Shown piece after piece: positions 50,032 to 58,977 of a DNA stretch of 64,000 nt (position 1 is the first letter of the stretch; every line of letters starts with the position of its first letter). The DNA is taken from positions 348,384 to 412,383 of the forward strand of contig CAWIHB010000020.1 in assembly GCA_963835775.1 (NCBI GenBank), in the 5' to 3' direction. The DNA is from Palsa-504 sp963835775 (GTDB lineage Bacteria > Actinomycetota > Actinomycetes > Streptosporangiales > Streptosporangiaceae). Both the position numbers and the translations under genes were made by a program. The notes beneath the pieces are model-generated. The model was not told the DNA's origin and did no database searches. It saw only the letters and a list, made by a program, of their open reading frames with translations.

Positions 50032-51678
50032 ATGGTGAGTTCCGCGGGTCATGTAGAAGTGGCGCACGTCAGCCATGTCTTGCCTGACGGCCGGACGCTG
50101 CTTGACGACGTGAGCTTCCGGATCGGCGAGGGACTCACGGCGGCGCTGGTTGGCCCGAACGGCGCGGGCAAGACCACACTGCTCCGGTTGGTGGCCGGAG
50201 ACATCCAGCCCCAGTCGGGGACGGTCGTGGCGACCGGCGGGCTCGGGGTGATGCGCCAGTTCATCGGCCAGAACCGGGTCGCGCCAGCCGGCGACGCAGG
50301 CCAGCCCCCGGACGGGCGCGGCGAGAACCTCGCACCGATGGTGCGTGACCTGCTGCTGTCGATCGCGTCAGCGCGGGTACGGGAGGCCGCCGCCCGGCTG
50401 GAGGCCGCCGAGCTGGCCATGATGGAGCGAGACGACGAGCGCGCCCAGCTGCGCTACGCCACGGCCCTCACCGAATGGGGCGAGGCAGGCGGCTATGACG
50501 CCGAGGTGCACTGGGACGCATGCTGCGTGGCGGCCCTGGGCATCCCCTATGACCAGTGCCGCTGGCGGGACGTGAACACCCTGTCCGGCGGGGAACAGAA
50601 GCGCCTGGTGCTCGAGTCGCTGCTGCGCGGGCCGGACGGCGTGCTGCTGCTCGACGAGCCGGACAACTACCTCGACGTACCGGGCAAGCGCTGGCTGGAA
50701 CAGCAGCTGGCCGCGACGCCGAAGAGCGTGCTGCTGGTCAGCCACGACCGGGAGCTGCTCGCCGCCTGCGCGCAGCGCATCGTCACCGTGGAGGACGGGC
50801 ACGTCTGGGTGCACGGCGGCGGATTCGGCGGCTATGCGCAGGCACGTGCCGACCGGATCAGCCGGCTGGAGGAACTGCGCCGCCGCTGGGACGAGGAGCA
50901 CGAGAAGCTGAAGGAACTGGTCCGGATGTTCCGGCAGAAGGCCGCCTACAACTCCGACATGGCGTCCCGGCTTCAGGCGGCGGTCACCAGGCTGCGCCGG
51001 TTCGAGGAAGAAGGCCCGCCGGAACAGGCTCCCCGGGAGCAGAACGTCAGGATGCGGCTGCGCGGCGGGCGCACGGGCAAGCGCGCCGTGATCTGCGAGA
51101 ACCTGGCCCTGAGCGGGCTGACTGGATCGTTCGGCACCGAGATCTGGTTCGACGACCGGGTGGCCGTGCTCGGCGCGAACGGGTCGGGGAAGTCGAGTTT
51201 CCTGCGGCTGCTCGCCGGTGAGCAGGTGGCGCACGAGGGCACGGCCCGCCTCGGCGCCCGGGTGGTGCCCGGATTCTTCGCGCAGACCCACGCCCGGCCT
51301 GACCTGAGCGGGCGTGCTCCGGTCGAGATCCTGATGACCGAGCACGCGCTGCTCATCAACGAGGCCATGTCGGCCCTGTCCCGGTACGAGCTGCAGGCCT
51401 GCGCCCGCCAGCCGTTCGGCTCGCTGTCCGGCGGCCAGCAGGCCAGGCTGCAGATCCTGCTGCTGGAGCTGGCCGGCGCCACCCTGCTCCTGCTCGACGA
51501 GCCGACCGACAACCTCGACCTGCCTAGCGCCGAGGCACTGCAGCAGGGCCTGGAGTCGTACCAGGGCACTGTGCTCGCCGTCACGCACGACCGCTGGTTC
51601 GCGCGGTCGTTCGAGCGGTTTCTCGTCTTCACCCCGGACGGTGACGTTCGGGAGGCGACCGAGCCGGTCTGGGACTGA
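50032..51678 (+). CDS. ABC-F family ATPase
   Basis: A 548-residue protein with two ABC domains and no membrane segments: GPNGAGKTT and GANGSGKSS Walker A loops, LSGGEQKRL and LSGGQQARL signatures, LLLDEPDNYLD and LLLDEPTDNLD Walker B, and a charged linker between them (RRRWDEEHEKLKELVRMFRQ). ABC-F proteins act on ribosomes, as translation factors or as antibiotic-resistance proteins that dislodge drugs. The first domain carries an insertion rich in Gly/Pro/Asn (QNRVAPAGDAGQPPDGRGEN). No antibiotic gene is next to it, so the role is open. Confidence 0.88.
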   Translation: MVSSAGHVEVAHVSHVLPDGRTLLDDVSFRIGEGLTAALVGPNGAGKTTLLRLVAGDIQPQSGTVVATGGLGVMRQFIGQNRVAPAGDAGQPPDGRGENLAPMVRDLLLSIASARVREAAARLEAAELAMMERDDERAQLRYATALTEWGEAGGYDAEVHWDACCVAALGIPYDQCRWRDVNTLSGGEQKRLVLESLLRGPDGVLLLDEPDNYLDVPGKRWLEQQLAATPKSVLLVSHDRELLAACAQRIVTVEDGHVWVHGGGFGGYAQARADRISRLEELRRRWDEEHEKLKELVRMFRQKAAYNSDMASRLQAAVTRLRRFEEEGPPEQAPREQNVRMRLRGGRTGKRAVICENLALSGLTGSFGTEIWFDDRVAVLGANGSGKSSFLRLLAGEQVAHEGTARLGARVVPGFFAQTHARPDLSGRAPVEILMTEHALLINEAMSALSRYELQACARQPFGSLSGGQQARLQILLLELAGATLLLLDEPTDNLDLPSAEALQQGLESYQGTVLAVTHDRWFARSFERFLVFTPDGDVREATEPVWD

Positions 51679-51756
51679 GCGGCAGCCCCCGGGACATCTC
51701 CAAATGCCAGGTCACAGGGCCTCTGAATGGCGACGCAGGACGAAAACTCGATCCAT

Positions 51757-51785
51757 GTAGACATCTCAGTTTCTACCTATGTAGA
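51757..51785. promoter_or_regulatory. PadR operator candidate
   Basis: GTAGA (51757-51761) and TCTAC (51772-51776) are inverted with a 10-bp spacer, then GTAGA repeats at 51781-51785. ATGTAGA-type palindromes are typical PadR autoregulatory sites. It ends 10 bp before the padR start codon. Confidence 0.5.
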
Positions 51786-51795
51786 GTTCTTTGCC

Positions 51796-52155
51796 GTGAC
51801 GTCACGCCGTGAGTTCTCGCCGCAAACCCTGTCCGTGCTGGCCGCGTTGTGTGCCGAGCCGTCGCAGTGGCATCACGGGTACGGGCTGGCCAGCCAGACG
51901 GGCCTGAAGTCGGGCACGCTGTACCCGATCCTGATCCGGCTGTCCGACCGGGGCCTGCTCGAGGCGTGCTGGCAGGACGAGCCACTGCCGGGCCGTCCGC
52001 GGCGGCACCTGTACCGGCTGACCGCCGCTGGGCTGGCCAGCGCCGCGGCGGCCCTGGCCGAGGCGGAGCCGGCTGCGGAGCCGGCTGCGGCCAAGGTGCG
52101 TCCGGGCCTGAGCCCGCGACGCGGGCGTAATGTTGCCGCGCCCTCGGTGCCATGA
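51796..52155 (+). CDS. PadR-family regulator
   Basis: A 119-residue winged-helix regulator started at GTG 51796 (TSRREFSPQTLSVLAALCAE). The PadR pattern HGYGLASQTGLKSGTLYPIL, IRLSDRGLLEACWQDEPLPG and RPRRHLYRLTAAG is complete. The tail is Ala/Glu/Pro-rich. Overlaps the next gene by ATGA, so it forms an operon with two membrane proteins, as is common for PadR genes beside membrane or efflux genes. Confidence 0.87.
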   Translation: MTSRREFSPQTLSVLAALCAEPSQWHHGYGLASQTGLKSGTLYPILIRLSDRGLLEACWQDEPLPGRPRRHLYRLTAAGLASAAAALAEAEPAAEPAAAKVRPGLSPRRGRNVAAPSVP

Positions 52156-53483
52156 GCTGGCTGAGCCAGGCCGCGGCTGCAGCCGGGCGGGGCACGGTGC
52201 GGCTGGTGCCAGCTGCGCGGCGGGAGTGGGCCGAGGCGGTCTGGGCCGAAGCAGATGAGGTGCCGACGGGCTGGCGGCGGCTGGCCTGGCGGGCGGGCGG
52301 TCTGGGGCTGATTGCGAAGGAGGGGCAGATGGCGCGCACGATCGTTATCTGGTTGTTGTTCGCGGTGGCGGCGGGGGCGGCGGCCTGGGGGGCCTGGCCA
52401 GGCCCCCCAGTCAGCCATGGCGCCGCGGTCCAGGGCGGCATCATCATCACGCTGACGCTGCTGGCCGGCCTTCCGCTGCTGACCCGCTGGGTGCTCGGGC
52501 CGCCCGGCAACCGGGCGGCCCGGTGGCTCAGGCGCAGCTTCTACGCCGCGATCCTGGCCCTGATGCCGGCCAGGGCCGTCATCGAGATGCTCGTCGGCGC
52601 GGTCCCGCGATCGGGTATCGACCGGCATACGTATGACGCCGTGAACGGCAATGGGGGCCTCCCGGTGCCGGGCAGTTCTACCGGCGGTCCGGACTGGGCG
52701 GGCCAGATAGGGATCCTGATTGTCACGGCCTGCTTCCTGGCGATCCTCCTGGCGCTGACCGCACGTCGTACGCCGGTGGCCCCGGCCACGCTGGCGATCA
52801 GCGCCGGCGCGGGCTTGGTGCTGGGCGTCACGGTATACGCGGTGGCACCGCTTGGCCTGAACGTCAAGTTCCCGAACAGGCCATGGCTGTCCGGCGCTGC
52901 GGGTGAGACGTTCGGGGTCCTGGCCTGGATCCTGGTGTTCGGCGCGCCGCTGGTCGCCGGCGCCCTCGCGGGGCGGCGCTGCTACGTGCCGGACGACCCC
53001 GCCGAGGCAACTGCCGCCCGGGCCTGGCAGGGCTTCGCCGCCGGGCTGGTGTCCGGCGGCGTCGGGGCCATGCTCGTCACCGTGCTCGGCGATGGCACGA
53101 CCGCCCTCATGGTCAGGTCGGCCTGGGTGCGGGAGTTGCTCTACCACGGGCAGCACCTGACCGCCTCCGCGGTATACGGCCGTGAGCTTTACGCGAGCCA
53201 GAACGTTTCCGCTTATTTGCTTCTGTTCTTCGGCTTCCCGATCATCGGGCTCGTGATGGCCCTGATCGGCACCGGGATCGCCAACCCAGCCCCTCGGCTG
53301 CCGGACGGCGACGGACCGGGCGGACCGGGCGGACCGGGCGGCCCACCGGGCCCTGGCGGACCTGAGCCGCTGCCGTATCCGCCCGACGGCGGCTGCCACC
53401 TCGATGCGGAAGAACTGATCGCCTTGACAGGAGAGCTGACCCATGCCGGGCCGGCGCCGGAACCCGCACTGGCTCACCGCTGA
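52152..53483 (+). CDS. Multi-pass membrane protein (PadR-associated, paralogue 1)
   Basis: A 443-residue protein of unknown function. The cytoplasmic N-terminus VRLVPAARREWAEAVWAEAD matches the Trp-rich segment of PadR-linked actinobacterial membrane proteins. About eight hydrophobic segments follow, then a Gly/Pro-rich tail (GPGGPGGPGGPPGPGGPEPL). A 26-bp perfect G6/C6 palindrome at 52385-52410 codes an extra GPP segment not present in the paralogue. It overlaps the next gene by 41 bp. Confidence 0.75.
   Translation: MSWLSQAAAAAGRGTVRLVPAARREWAEAVWAEADEVPTGWRRLAWRAGGLGLIAKEGQMARTIVIWLLFAVAAGAAAWGAWPGPPVSHGAAVQGGIIITLTLLAGLPLLTRWVLGPPGNRAARWLRRSFYAAILALMPARAVIEMLVGAVPRSGIDRHTYDAVNGNGGLPVPGSSTGGPDWAGQIGILIVTACFLAILLALTARRTPVAPATLAISAGAGLVLGVTVYAVAPLGLNVKFPNRPWLSGAAGETFGVLAWILVFGAPLVAGALAGRRCYVPDDPAEATAARAWQGFAAGLVSGGVGAMLVTVLGDGTTALMVRSAWVRELLYHGQHLTASAVYGRELYASQNVSAYLLLFFGFPIIGLVMALIGTGIANPAPRLPDGDGPGGPGGPGGPPGPGGPEPLPYPPDGGCHLDAEELIALTGELTHAGPAPEPALAHR
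52385..52410. repeat. 26-bp perfect palindrome inside a membrane-protein gene
   Basis: Two 13-bp arms (CTGGGGGGCCTGG and its complement) with no spacer. The paralogous gene at 53443 has no such sequence at the matching place, so it looks like an inserted repeat. Confidence 0.75.
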
Positions 53484-54732
53484 CGCCGCGGCCGCGGCCA
53501 GGCGGGGCATGGTGCGGCTGGTGCCGGCGGCGCGGCGGGAGTGGGCCGAGGCGGTCTGGGCGGAAGCGCGCGAGGTGCCGCCGGGCTGGCAGCGGCTGGC
53601 CTGGCGGGCGGGCGGGGTGCGGCTGATAGCGAAGGAGTCCCAGATGGTACGCAGGATCGGCACTCTGGCGCTGTTCGCGTCGGCTGCGGTGGCGGCAGCC
53701 TGGGCCGCCTGGCCGAAATCCTCGGTCAGTCTCATTCATGGCGCCGCGAACCAGGGCGACGTCATCATCACGATCGCGCTGCTGGCCGGCCTGCCGCTGC
53801 TGACCCGCTGGCTGCTCGGACCGCCCGATAACCGGGCCGCCCGGCGGCTCCGGGCCGGCTTCTACGCCGCGATCCTGGCCATCATGCCGGCCAAGGCCGT
53901 GGTCGAGATGTTCGCCGGTGCGGTCCCGCGAGGGGGTCTCGACCGGCATACGTATGATGCCGTGAACGGGAACGGGAGCCTCCCGGTGCCGGGCAGCGTG
54001 TCCGGCGGTCCGGACTGGGGCGGCGAGCTCTTTATCCTGTTCATAACGGCCTGCTACCTGGCCGTTATTCTCGCGCTGACCGCACGGCGCACCCGGGTGG
54101 CCCCCACCACGCTGGCCGTCAGCGCCCGGGCGGGCCTGGTCCTGGGTCTCGTGATGTACGCGGTAGACCCGCTCGGCGGCCAGCAGATCGCCACCAATCC
54201 GTGGCTGCGCGGAGCCGCGACCGATCCGCTCGTGGTCCTGGCCTGGGTCCTGCTCTTCAGCGCGCCGTTCGTCGCTGGCGCGCTCGCCGGGAAGCACTGC
54301 TACATACCCGACGACCCCGGCCAGGCGGCTGTCGCCCGGGCCTGGCAGGGCTCCGCCGCGGGGCTGGTGTCGGGCGGCGTCGGCGCCGTGACCGTCACCG
54401 TACTCGGCATCAGCACGACCGCGCTGATGCTCAAGTCCGCCTGGGCACGCAGCTGGCTCTACCACGGGCAGCACCTGACCGCCTCGGCCGTCTACGGGCG
54501 TGAACTGTACGCCAGCGGGAACGTGGCGTTCTACGTCGCGATGTGCGTGATCTTCCCGATCATCGGGCTCATCGCGGGCCTGTCCGGCTCGGGGTACGCC
54601 AACATTCCCCGCCGCCAGCCGGGCAGCGACCAGCCGGGCAGCGACCAGCCGGGCAGCGACCAGCCGGGCAGCGGCGATCCGGGCAGCGGCGGGCCTGCGC
54701 CGGTGCCGATCCGCCCGGCGGAGGTCAGCTAG
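53443..54732 (+). CDS. Multi-pass membrane protein (PadR-associated, paralogue 2)
   Basis: A 429-residue paralogue of the preceding protein, similar along its whole length (VRLVPAARREWAEAVWAEAR; DRHTYDAVNGNGSLPVPGS; LYHGQHLTASAVYGRELYAS). About eight membrane segments. The C-terminal tail has three copies of PGSDQ coded by 15-bp direct repeats near 54617-54670. A tandem duplication followed by divergence is the simplest origin. Function unknown. Confidence 0.75.
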   Translation: MPGRRRNPHWLTADAAAAARRGMVRLVPAARREWAEAVWAEAREVPPGWQRLAWRAGGVRLIAKESQMVRRIGTLALFASAAVAAAWAAWPKSSVSLIHGAANQGDVIITIALLAGLPLLTRWLLGPPDNRAARRLRAGFYAAILAIMPAKAVVEMFAGAVPRGGLDRHTYDAVNGNGSLPVPGSVSGGPDWGGELFILFITACYLAVILALTARRTRVAPTTLAVSARAGLVLGLVMYAVDPLGGQQIATNPWLRGAATDPLVVLAWVLLFSAPFVAGALAGKHCYIPDDPGQAAVARAWQGSAAGLVSGGVGAVTVTVLGISTTALMLKSAWARSWLYHGQHLTASAVYGRELYASGNVAFYVAMCVIFPIIGLIAGLSGSGYANIPRRQPGSDQPGSDQPGSDQPGSGDPGSGGPAPVPIRPAEVS

Positions 54733-54774
54733 CCGATGCCGATGAACTGACCGCCCTGCGCGGCGGCTGAGGGC

Positions 54775-56016
54775 TCAGCCGCCGACCCGGGTACCGCAGT
54801 TCGCGCAGAAGCGGGCCCCGCCGGGCAGCTCGTTGCCGCACTCCGTGCAGTGGGTGACGGCGGGGGCCAGTCCCTGGCCGCAGCTCATGCAGAACTTCGC
54901 GCCCGCCGGGTTGCCGGCCTGGCAGGACGCGCACACCACCCCGGCCGCAGCCTGCTGGCCCGAAGGGGCCGCAGGGGCCGCAGGGGCCGGGGGACCCTGC
55001 GGGGCTGGCGGCGCCTGCGGCGGCCCACCCTGCGGCTGGCCGCCCTGGCCGCCCTGGCCGGGCTGGCCGCCCTGGCCGCCCTGGCCGGGCTGGCCGGGCT
55101 GGCCGTACGGAACGCCGTACTGTTGCGCCGCGCGCTGCGCGGCCTCGGCCTGCTGCGCCTGCATGGCCTGCGCCTGCTGCGCCCCGAACGCGCTGGCCAG
55201 GCCGAACCCGGCGCCGAGGAACGCGCCCTCGGTCCCGGCACCGCCCTTGGCCAGGCCCTGCCCGGCGCCCAGGGCCATCTCGCCCGCGGCGTAGTTCTGG
55301 AAGCCGCCCGCCAGCTGCGAGTAGCTGGTGTCCTTGGCCAGCTGCTTGAGCTGCTGCTCGTCCTCGGGCGACAGGTTGACGTCGAAGTTGCCCATCCGGG
55401 TCAGCTGGACGCCGTAGGCGGCGAGCTGGCCGTTGCCGGCGTCGATGGTGTTCTGCTCGATCTCCGCCGAGTACGCCATCAGGCCCAGGATCGGCCACCC
55501 GTTGCGGATGATCTGGGTGGTGACGTGGGTGCGCAGCACCTTGAGCAGCTGGTCGCTGACCCACCCGGCGATCCGCTCGTTGTCGGTGACGTCGACCGTG
55601 GAGGTCAGGTTGGTCACCAGCCGCACCGGGTCGGCGACGCGCAGCGCGTAGTCCCCGAACACCCGCAGCGTCACAACCAGCCCGGTCCGCGGGTCCTGCA
55701 CGTCATCGACCCGGCCGCCGAACTTGAAGCCGGTGTACTCGCGGGTGCCGACGAAGTACAGCTCGGCCCGGTAGGCGTTCCCGCCGCTGACCGCGTCGAT
55801 GAGCACCCCGAGCCCAGGCAGCTCGTTGGCGTCGATCTGGTGCCGCCCTGGGCCGAGGGTCTGCACGACCTGGCCCGTGTTGACGAACATCGCCATCTCG
55901 TCCGCGTTGACGATCGCACGCGTGTAGCGACGGATGGTGACGTCCGGCCATTTGAAGACGATCTGACCTTTGCGGTCGTCAGGTACGGCGATGAATTCCC
56001 GCCCGAGCAGTGCCAT
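54775..56016 (-). CDS. SPFH-domain protein with C-terminal zinc ribbons (YdjI/virion-core-like)
   Basis: A 413-residue protein started at ATG 56016 (MALLGREFIAVPDDRKGQIV). Residues about 20-240 are an SPFH/stomatin-like domain (ADEMAMFVNTGQVVQTLGPG; VDVTDNERIAGWVSDQLLKV). A Gly/Ala-rich and Gln/Gly/Pro-repeat linker (GQPGQGGQGGQPGQGG) leads to two double-Cys zinc ribbons (CASCQAGNPAGAKFCMSCG and HCTECGNELPGGARFCANCG). It has no membrane segment. Relatives form membrane-associated scaffolds. Divergent from two zinc-ribbon proteins, with which it may act. Confidence 0.85.
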   Translation of the reverse strand: MALLGREFIAVPDDRKGQIVFKWPDVTIRRYTRAIVNADEMAMFVNTGQVVQTLGPGRHQIDANELPGLGVLIDAVSGGNAYRAELYFVGTREYTGFKFGGRVDDVQDPRTGLVVTLRVFGDYALRVADPVRLVTNLTSTVDVTDNERIAGWVSDQLLKVLRTHVTTQIIRNGWPILGLMAYSAEIEQNTIDAGNGQLAAYGVQLTRMGNFDVNLSPEDEQQLKQLAKDTSYSQLAGGFQNYAAGEMALGAGQGLAKGGAGTEGAFLGAGFGLASAFGAQQAQAMQAQQAEAAQRAAQQYGVPYGQPGQPGQGGQGGQPGQGGQGGQPQGGPPQAPPAPQGPPAPAAPAAPSGQQAAAGVVCASCQAGNPAGAKFCMSCGQGLAPAVTHCTECGNELPGGARFCANCGTRVGG

Positions 56017-56090
56017 GGCAGAACCATACCTGCTGTCGAACTTTGAGGCGTAAGGCGTTGTCAAAGGACCTTTCCTGCTATCTTCCGAGC

Positions 56091-56888
56091 GTGGAAATGA
56101 TCCAGTGCCAGTGGTGCCACGCCCAGAACAACCCGGGCACCACCAGTTGCCAGACGTGCGGTGCACCGCTCGATGAGAAGGACAAGGTCAGCGACTCCGG
56201 CTGGCGCGAGGCGCCCCGGCTGCGTGACATGACCGAGTTCCGGTTCTCCGGCAGCACCTGCCAGGTCGAGGGCGAGCTGGTCCCGGTGGCGGAGATCGCC
56301 CTGCACCCGCAGGACGGCGTCTACTTCGAGCACCACGTGCTGCTGTGGAAGGACGAGTCGGTGCCGCTGTCGTCGCTGAACACCGGCGGCGGGATGAAGC
56401 GCACGATCGGCGGCATGCCGCACATCGTCACGGTGGCCAACGGGCCGGGCCGGATCGCGTTCTCCCGCGACGCGCCCGGCGAGCTGGTCGTGCTGCCGCT
56501 GCATCCGGGCATGGAACTTGACGTCCGCGAGCACGCCTTCCTGGTCGCCTCGCACAGCGTCCAGTACTCGTTCATCCGGATCAAGGGCCTGGTCAACCTG
56601 CTGCACGGCGGGAACGGCATGTACATCGATCGGTTCATCACCGCGGGCTACCCGGGCATGCTGCTGCTGCACGGCAACGGCAACGTGCTCGAACGGACCC
56701 TGCGGCCGGGCGAGAAGATCCTGCTCGAGCCGGGCGGCTTCCTGTACAAGGACTCCTCGGTGCAGATGCAGGCCGCGCAGATGCCGCTCAAGACCGGCAT
56801 GATGCGGCACGGCATGTACCTGGCCGAGATGACCGGCCCGGGCCGGGTCGGCATCCAGTCCATGTACGTCCACCACCACGCCGACTGA
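56091..56888 (+). CDS. Zinc-ribbon AIM24/TIGR00266-like protein 1
   Basis: About 265 residues from GTG 56091 (ATG 56097 also possible). It starts with a zinc ribbon (CQWCHAQNNPGTTSCQTCG), then KVSDSGWREAPRLRDMTEFR and a beta-rich AIM24-type domain (GVYFEHHVLLWKDESVPLSS; GRIAFSRDAPGELVVLPLHP; MLLLHGNGNVLERTLRPGEK). The family is linked to membrane or mitochondrial architecture in eukaryotes, and its bacterial role is unclear. Followed 6 bp later by a paralogue. Confidence 0.82.
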   Translation: MEMIQCQWCHAQNNPGTTSCQTCGAPLDEKDKVSDSGWREAPRLRDMTEFRFSGSTCQVEGELVPVAEIALHPQDGVYFEHHVLLWKDESVPLSSLNTGGGMKRTIGGMPHIVTVANGPGRIAFSRDAPGELVVLPLHPGMELDVREHAFLVASHSVQYSFIRIKGLVNLLHGGNGMYIDRFITAGYPGMLLLHGNGNVLERTLRPGEKILLEPGGFLYKDSSVQMQAAQMPLKTGMMRHGMYLAEMTGPGRVGIQSMYVHHHAD

Positions 56889-56894
56889 GCCCAA

Positions 56895-57776
56895 ATGAAC
56901 ACTTACATATGCCGGTACTGCCGGCAGCCGAGCGACCCGAGCTCACCGACCTGCCCGCTGTGCGGGGCCCCGGTCGACATCCGGTCCTCGGTCAGCGACT
57001 CCGGCTGGGTCGAGCAGCCGCCGATCAAGGACATGGCCCGGCTCCAGTTCGGCCAGTCACACCTCCAGATCGCGGGCACCACGGTCCCCGTCGCGGAGTT
57101 CAGCCTGGCGCAGAACGACTGGATCTACTTCTCCCACCACGTGCTGCTGTGGACCGAGCCGGGCACCCGGCTGACCAACATGCCGATGCGCGGCGCCTGG
57201 AACCGCAAGCTGGCCGGGATGCCGCTGGTCATGGTGGAAGGCCGCGGCCCCGGGCACCTCGCGCTGTCCGACAACCACGCCGGTGAGGTGGTGGCCCTGC
57301 CCCTGCAGCACAACCAGCAGATCTGGGTCCGCGAGCACCGGTTCCTGACCGCGACCGGAAACATCAGGTACGACTGGCACCCCACCGGCGTCTGGTACAC
57401 CACCGGGAGCGGGGACGACCAGGAGACCCACTACCCGATGGGCCAGTACGGCGACACCTTCAGCGCGCAAGAGGGACCCGGCCTGCTGCTGCTGCACTCC
57501 CCGGGCAACACCTTCATCCGCGACCTGCAGCCCGGGCAGACCCTGCTGATCCAGCCGAGCGCGCTGCTTTACCGGGACGTGTCGGTCCGGATGTCCCTGC
57601 ACCTGGAGTACCCGCGGAACATGGGCTTCGCGTTCTGGCACAGCCGGTGGAGCTACCGCAGCATCTGGCTCAGGCTGTTCGGGCCCGGCCGGGTCGCGGT
57701 GCAGTCGATCTACTCCCCGCCCGAAGACACAGAGCAGATCACCAACCACTCCTACGCCACCACCCACCACTGGTAA
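56895..57776 (+). CDS. Zinc-ribbon AIM24/TIGR00266-like protein 2
   Basis: A 293-residue paralogue with the same plan: zinc ribbon CRYCRQPSDPSSPTCPLCG, VSDSGWVEQPPIKDMARLQF, then WIYFSHHVLLWTEPGTRLTN and GHLALSDNHAGEVVALPLQH. It has an extra loop around residues 160-190 (GVWYTTGSGDDQETHYPMGQ). The tandem pair plus the divergent SPFH protein make a compact module. Confidence 0.82.
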   Translation: MNTYICRYCRQPSDPSSPTCPLCGAPVDIRSSVSDSGWVEQPPIKDMARLQFGQSHLQIAGTTVPVAEFSLAQNDWIYFSHHVLLWTEPGTRLTNMPMRGAWNRKLAGMPLVMVEGRGPGHLALSDNHAGEVVALPLQHNQQIWVREHRFLTATGNIRYDWHPTGVWYTTGSGDDQETHYPMGQYGDTFSAQEGPGLLLLHSPGNTFIRDLQPGQTLLIQPSALLYRDVSVRMSLHLEYPRNMGFAFWHSRWSYRSIWLRLFGPGRVAVQSIYSPPEDTEQITNHSYATTHHW

Positions 57777-57992
57777 CAGCGGTACACGGCCGCAGCCGCG
57801 GCTGCCGTTCGGCGCGTTCCAGGCGAGGCCGCTACGGGGGCAAACCCCACCCCAAAGACGGGTGATGCCCGCGTTCCCGGCCGGCCCCCCAGATCCCTAG
57901 CGTGAAGGGCAGATGCAGTGCTTTTCAGCACAGGCGAGCGTGCCCGCCAACGGGGGCCGGGCACGCCCTCGCGCGATAAGGGAGGCTTTCTC

Positions 57993-58733
57993 ATGATCGA
58001 GGCACGCGGCCTGGTCAAGCGCTACGGCTCCACCACCGCCGTGGACAACCTGAGCTTCGACGTCCGGCCCGGGGCCGTGACCGGCTTCCTTGGCCCGAAC
58101 GGCGCAGGCAAGTCGACCACGATGCGCATGATCCTGGGCCTGGACCGGCCGGACGCCGGCCAGGTCAAGATCAACGGCCAGGGCTACCGTGACCTGCGCT
58201 GGCCGCTGCACGAAGTCGGCGCGCTGCTCGAGGCTAAGGCGTTCCACCCGGGCCGCACGGCCCGGTCCCACCTGACCGCGCTGGCCGCGAGCAACGCGAT
58301 CTCTCGCCGGCGGGTCAACGACGTGCTCGAGATCACCGGCCTGGAGAAGGCCGCAGAACGGCGCGCGGGCAAGTTCTCCCTGGGCATGGCCCAACGGCTT
58401 GGCATCGCCGCCGCACTGCTCGGCGATCCGGCCGTGCTGTTGCTCGACGAGCCGGTCAACGGCCTGGACCCGGAGGGCATCCGCTGGATCCGCGGCCTGC
58501 TGAAGAACCTGGCCGCGCACGGCCGCACCGTGCTGATCTCCAGCCACCTGATCAGCGAGGTCGCGCTAACCGCTGACCAGCTCATCGTCATCGGCCAAGG
58601 CCGATCGCTCGCTCAGGCTACGGTCGCCGAGCTTTCCGCCCGCAGCAGCTCACTGGAAGAGACGTTCTTCCAGCTCACCGAGGGCAGCACCGAATACTCA
58701 TCGGACTACCACCACCTGAGGAGCGTGTCTTGA
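57993..58733 (+). CDS. Drug/bacitracin-type ABC transporter ATPase
   Basis: ATG 57993 has GGAGG upstream, giving 246 residues: MIEARGLVKRYGSTTAVDNL, GPNGAGKSTTMRMILGL, signature FSLGMAQRL, LLLDEPVNGLDPEGIRWIR and SSHLISE. It belongs to the CcmA/BcrA-like group (ATPase separate from a six-helix permease). Its partner permease at 58978 is separated from it by about 240 bp of mobile-element-like sequence. Shorter than typical members (about 300), perhaps because the 3' end was altered by the insertion. Confidence 0.85.
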   Translation: MIEARGLVKRYGSTTAVDNLSFDVRPGAVTGFLGPNGAGKSTTMRMILGLDRPDAGQVKINGQGYRDLRWPLHEVGALLEAKAFHPGRTARSHLTALAASNAISRRRVNDVLEITGLEKAAERRAGKFSLGMAQRLGIAAALLGDPAVLLLDEPVNGLDPEGIRWIRGLLKNLAAHGRTVLISSHLISEVALTADQLIVIGQGRSLAQATVAELSARSSSLEETFFQLTEGSTEYSSDYHHLRSVS

Positions 58734-58977
58734 CATCCTCCTCGCCCTAAGGGCGGGGATTCCGGCCACGACCCGGAGGTCGCGCCGTAGGTTCGCGGTT
58801 CGTAGGCCCGGCAATCCGGTCGCCTTCCCGCGCAGCCACGGCATGCCCTGCCGCGGTAATGCTGGCGCCAGCTTAGTTATCGCAAACAGTTTGAAAGTAT
58901 CACGTCGCACTGACATTCCAAGGGAGGTGAAGCGGCGTTTCCCGGCTGAAGTCCGGGTTCCCTACGCCGCAAATCTG
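58734..58977. mobile_element. IS200/IS605-like non-autonomous remnant (MITE/PATE)
   Basis: The sequence begins right at the ATPase stop with TTGACATCCTCC (58729-58740) and a hairpin CGCCC-TAA-GGGCG (58743-58755), the familiar end signature of IS200/IS605-family elements. The other end is a two-tier hairpin: GCGGCGT (58932-58938) with ACGCCGC (58964-58970), enclosing CCCGG-ctgaagt-CCGGG. No transposase or TnpB gene is present. It splits an ABC ATPase/permease operon, and no good ribosome-binding site is left for the permease. Confidence 0.6.
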
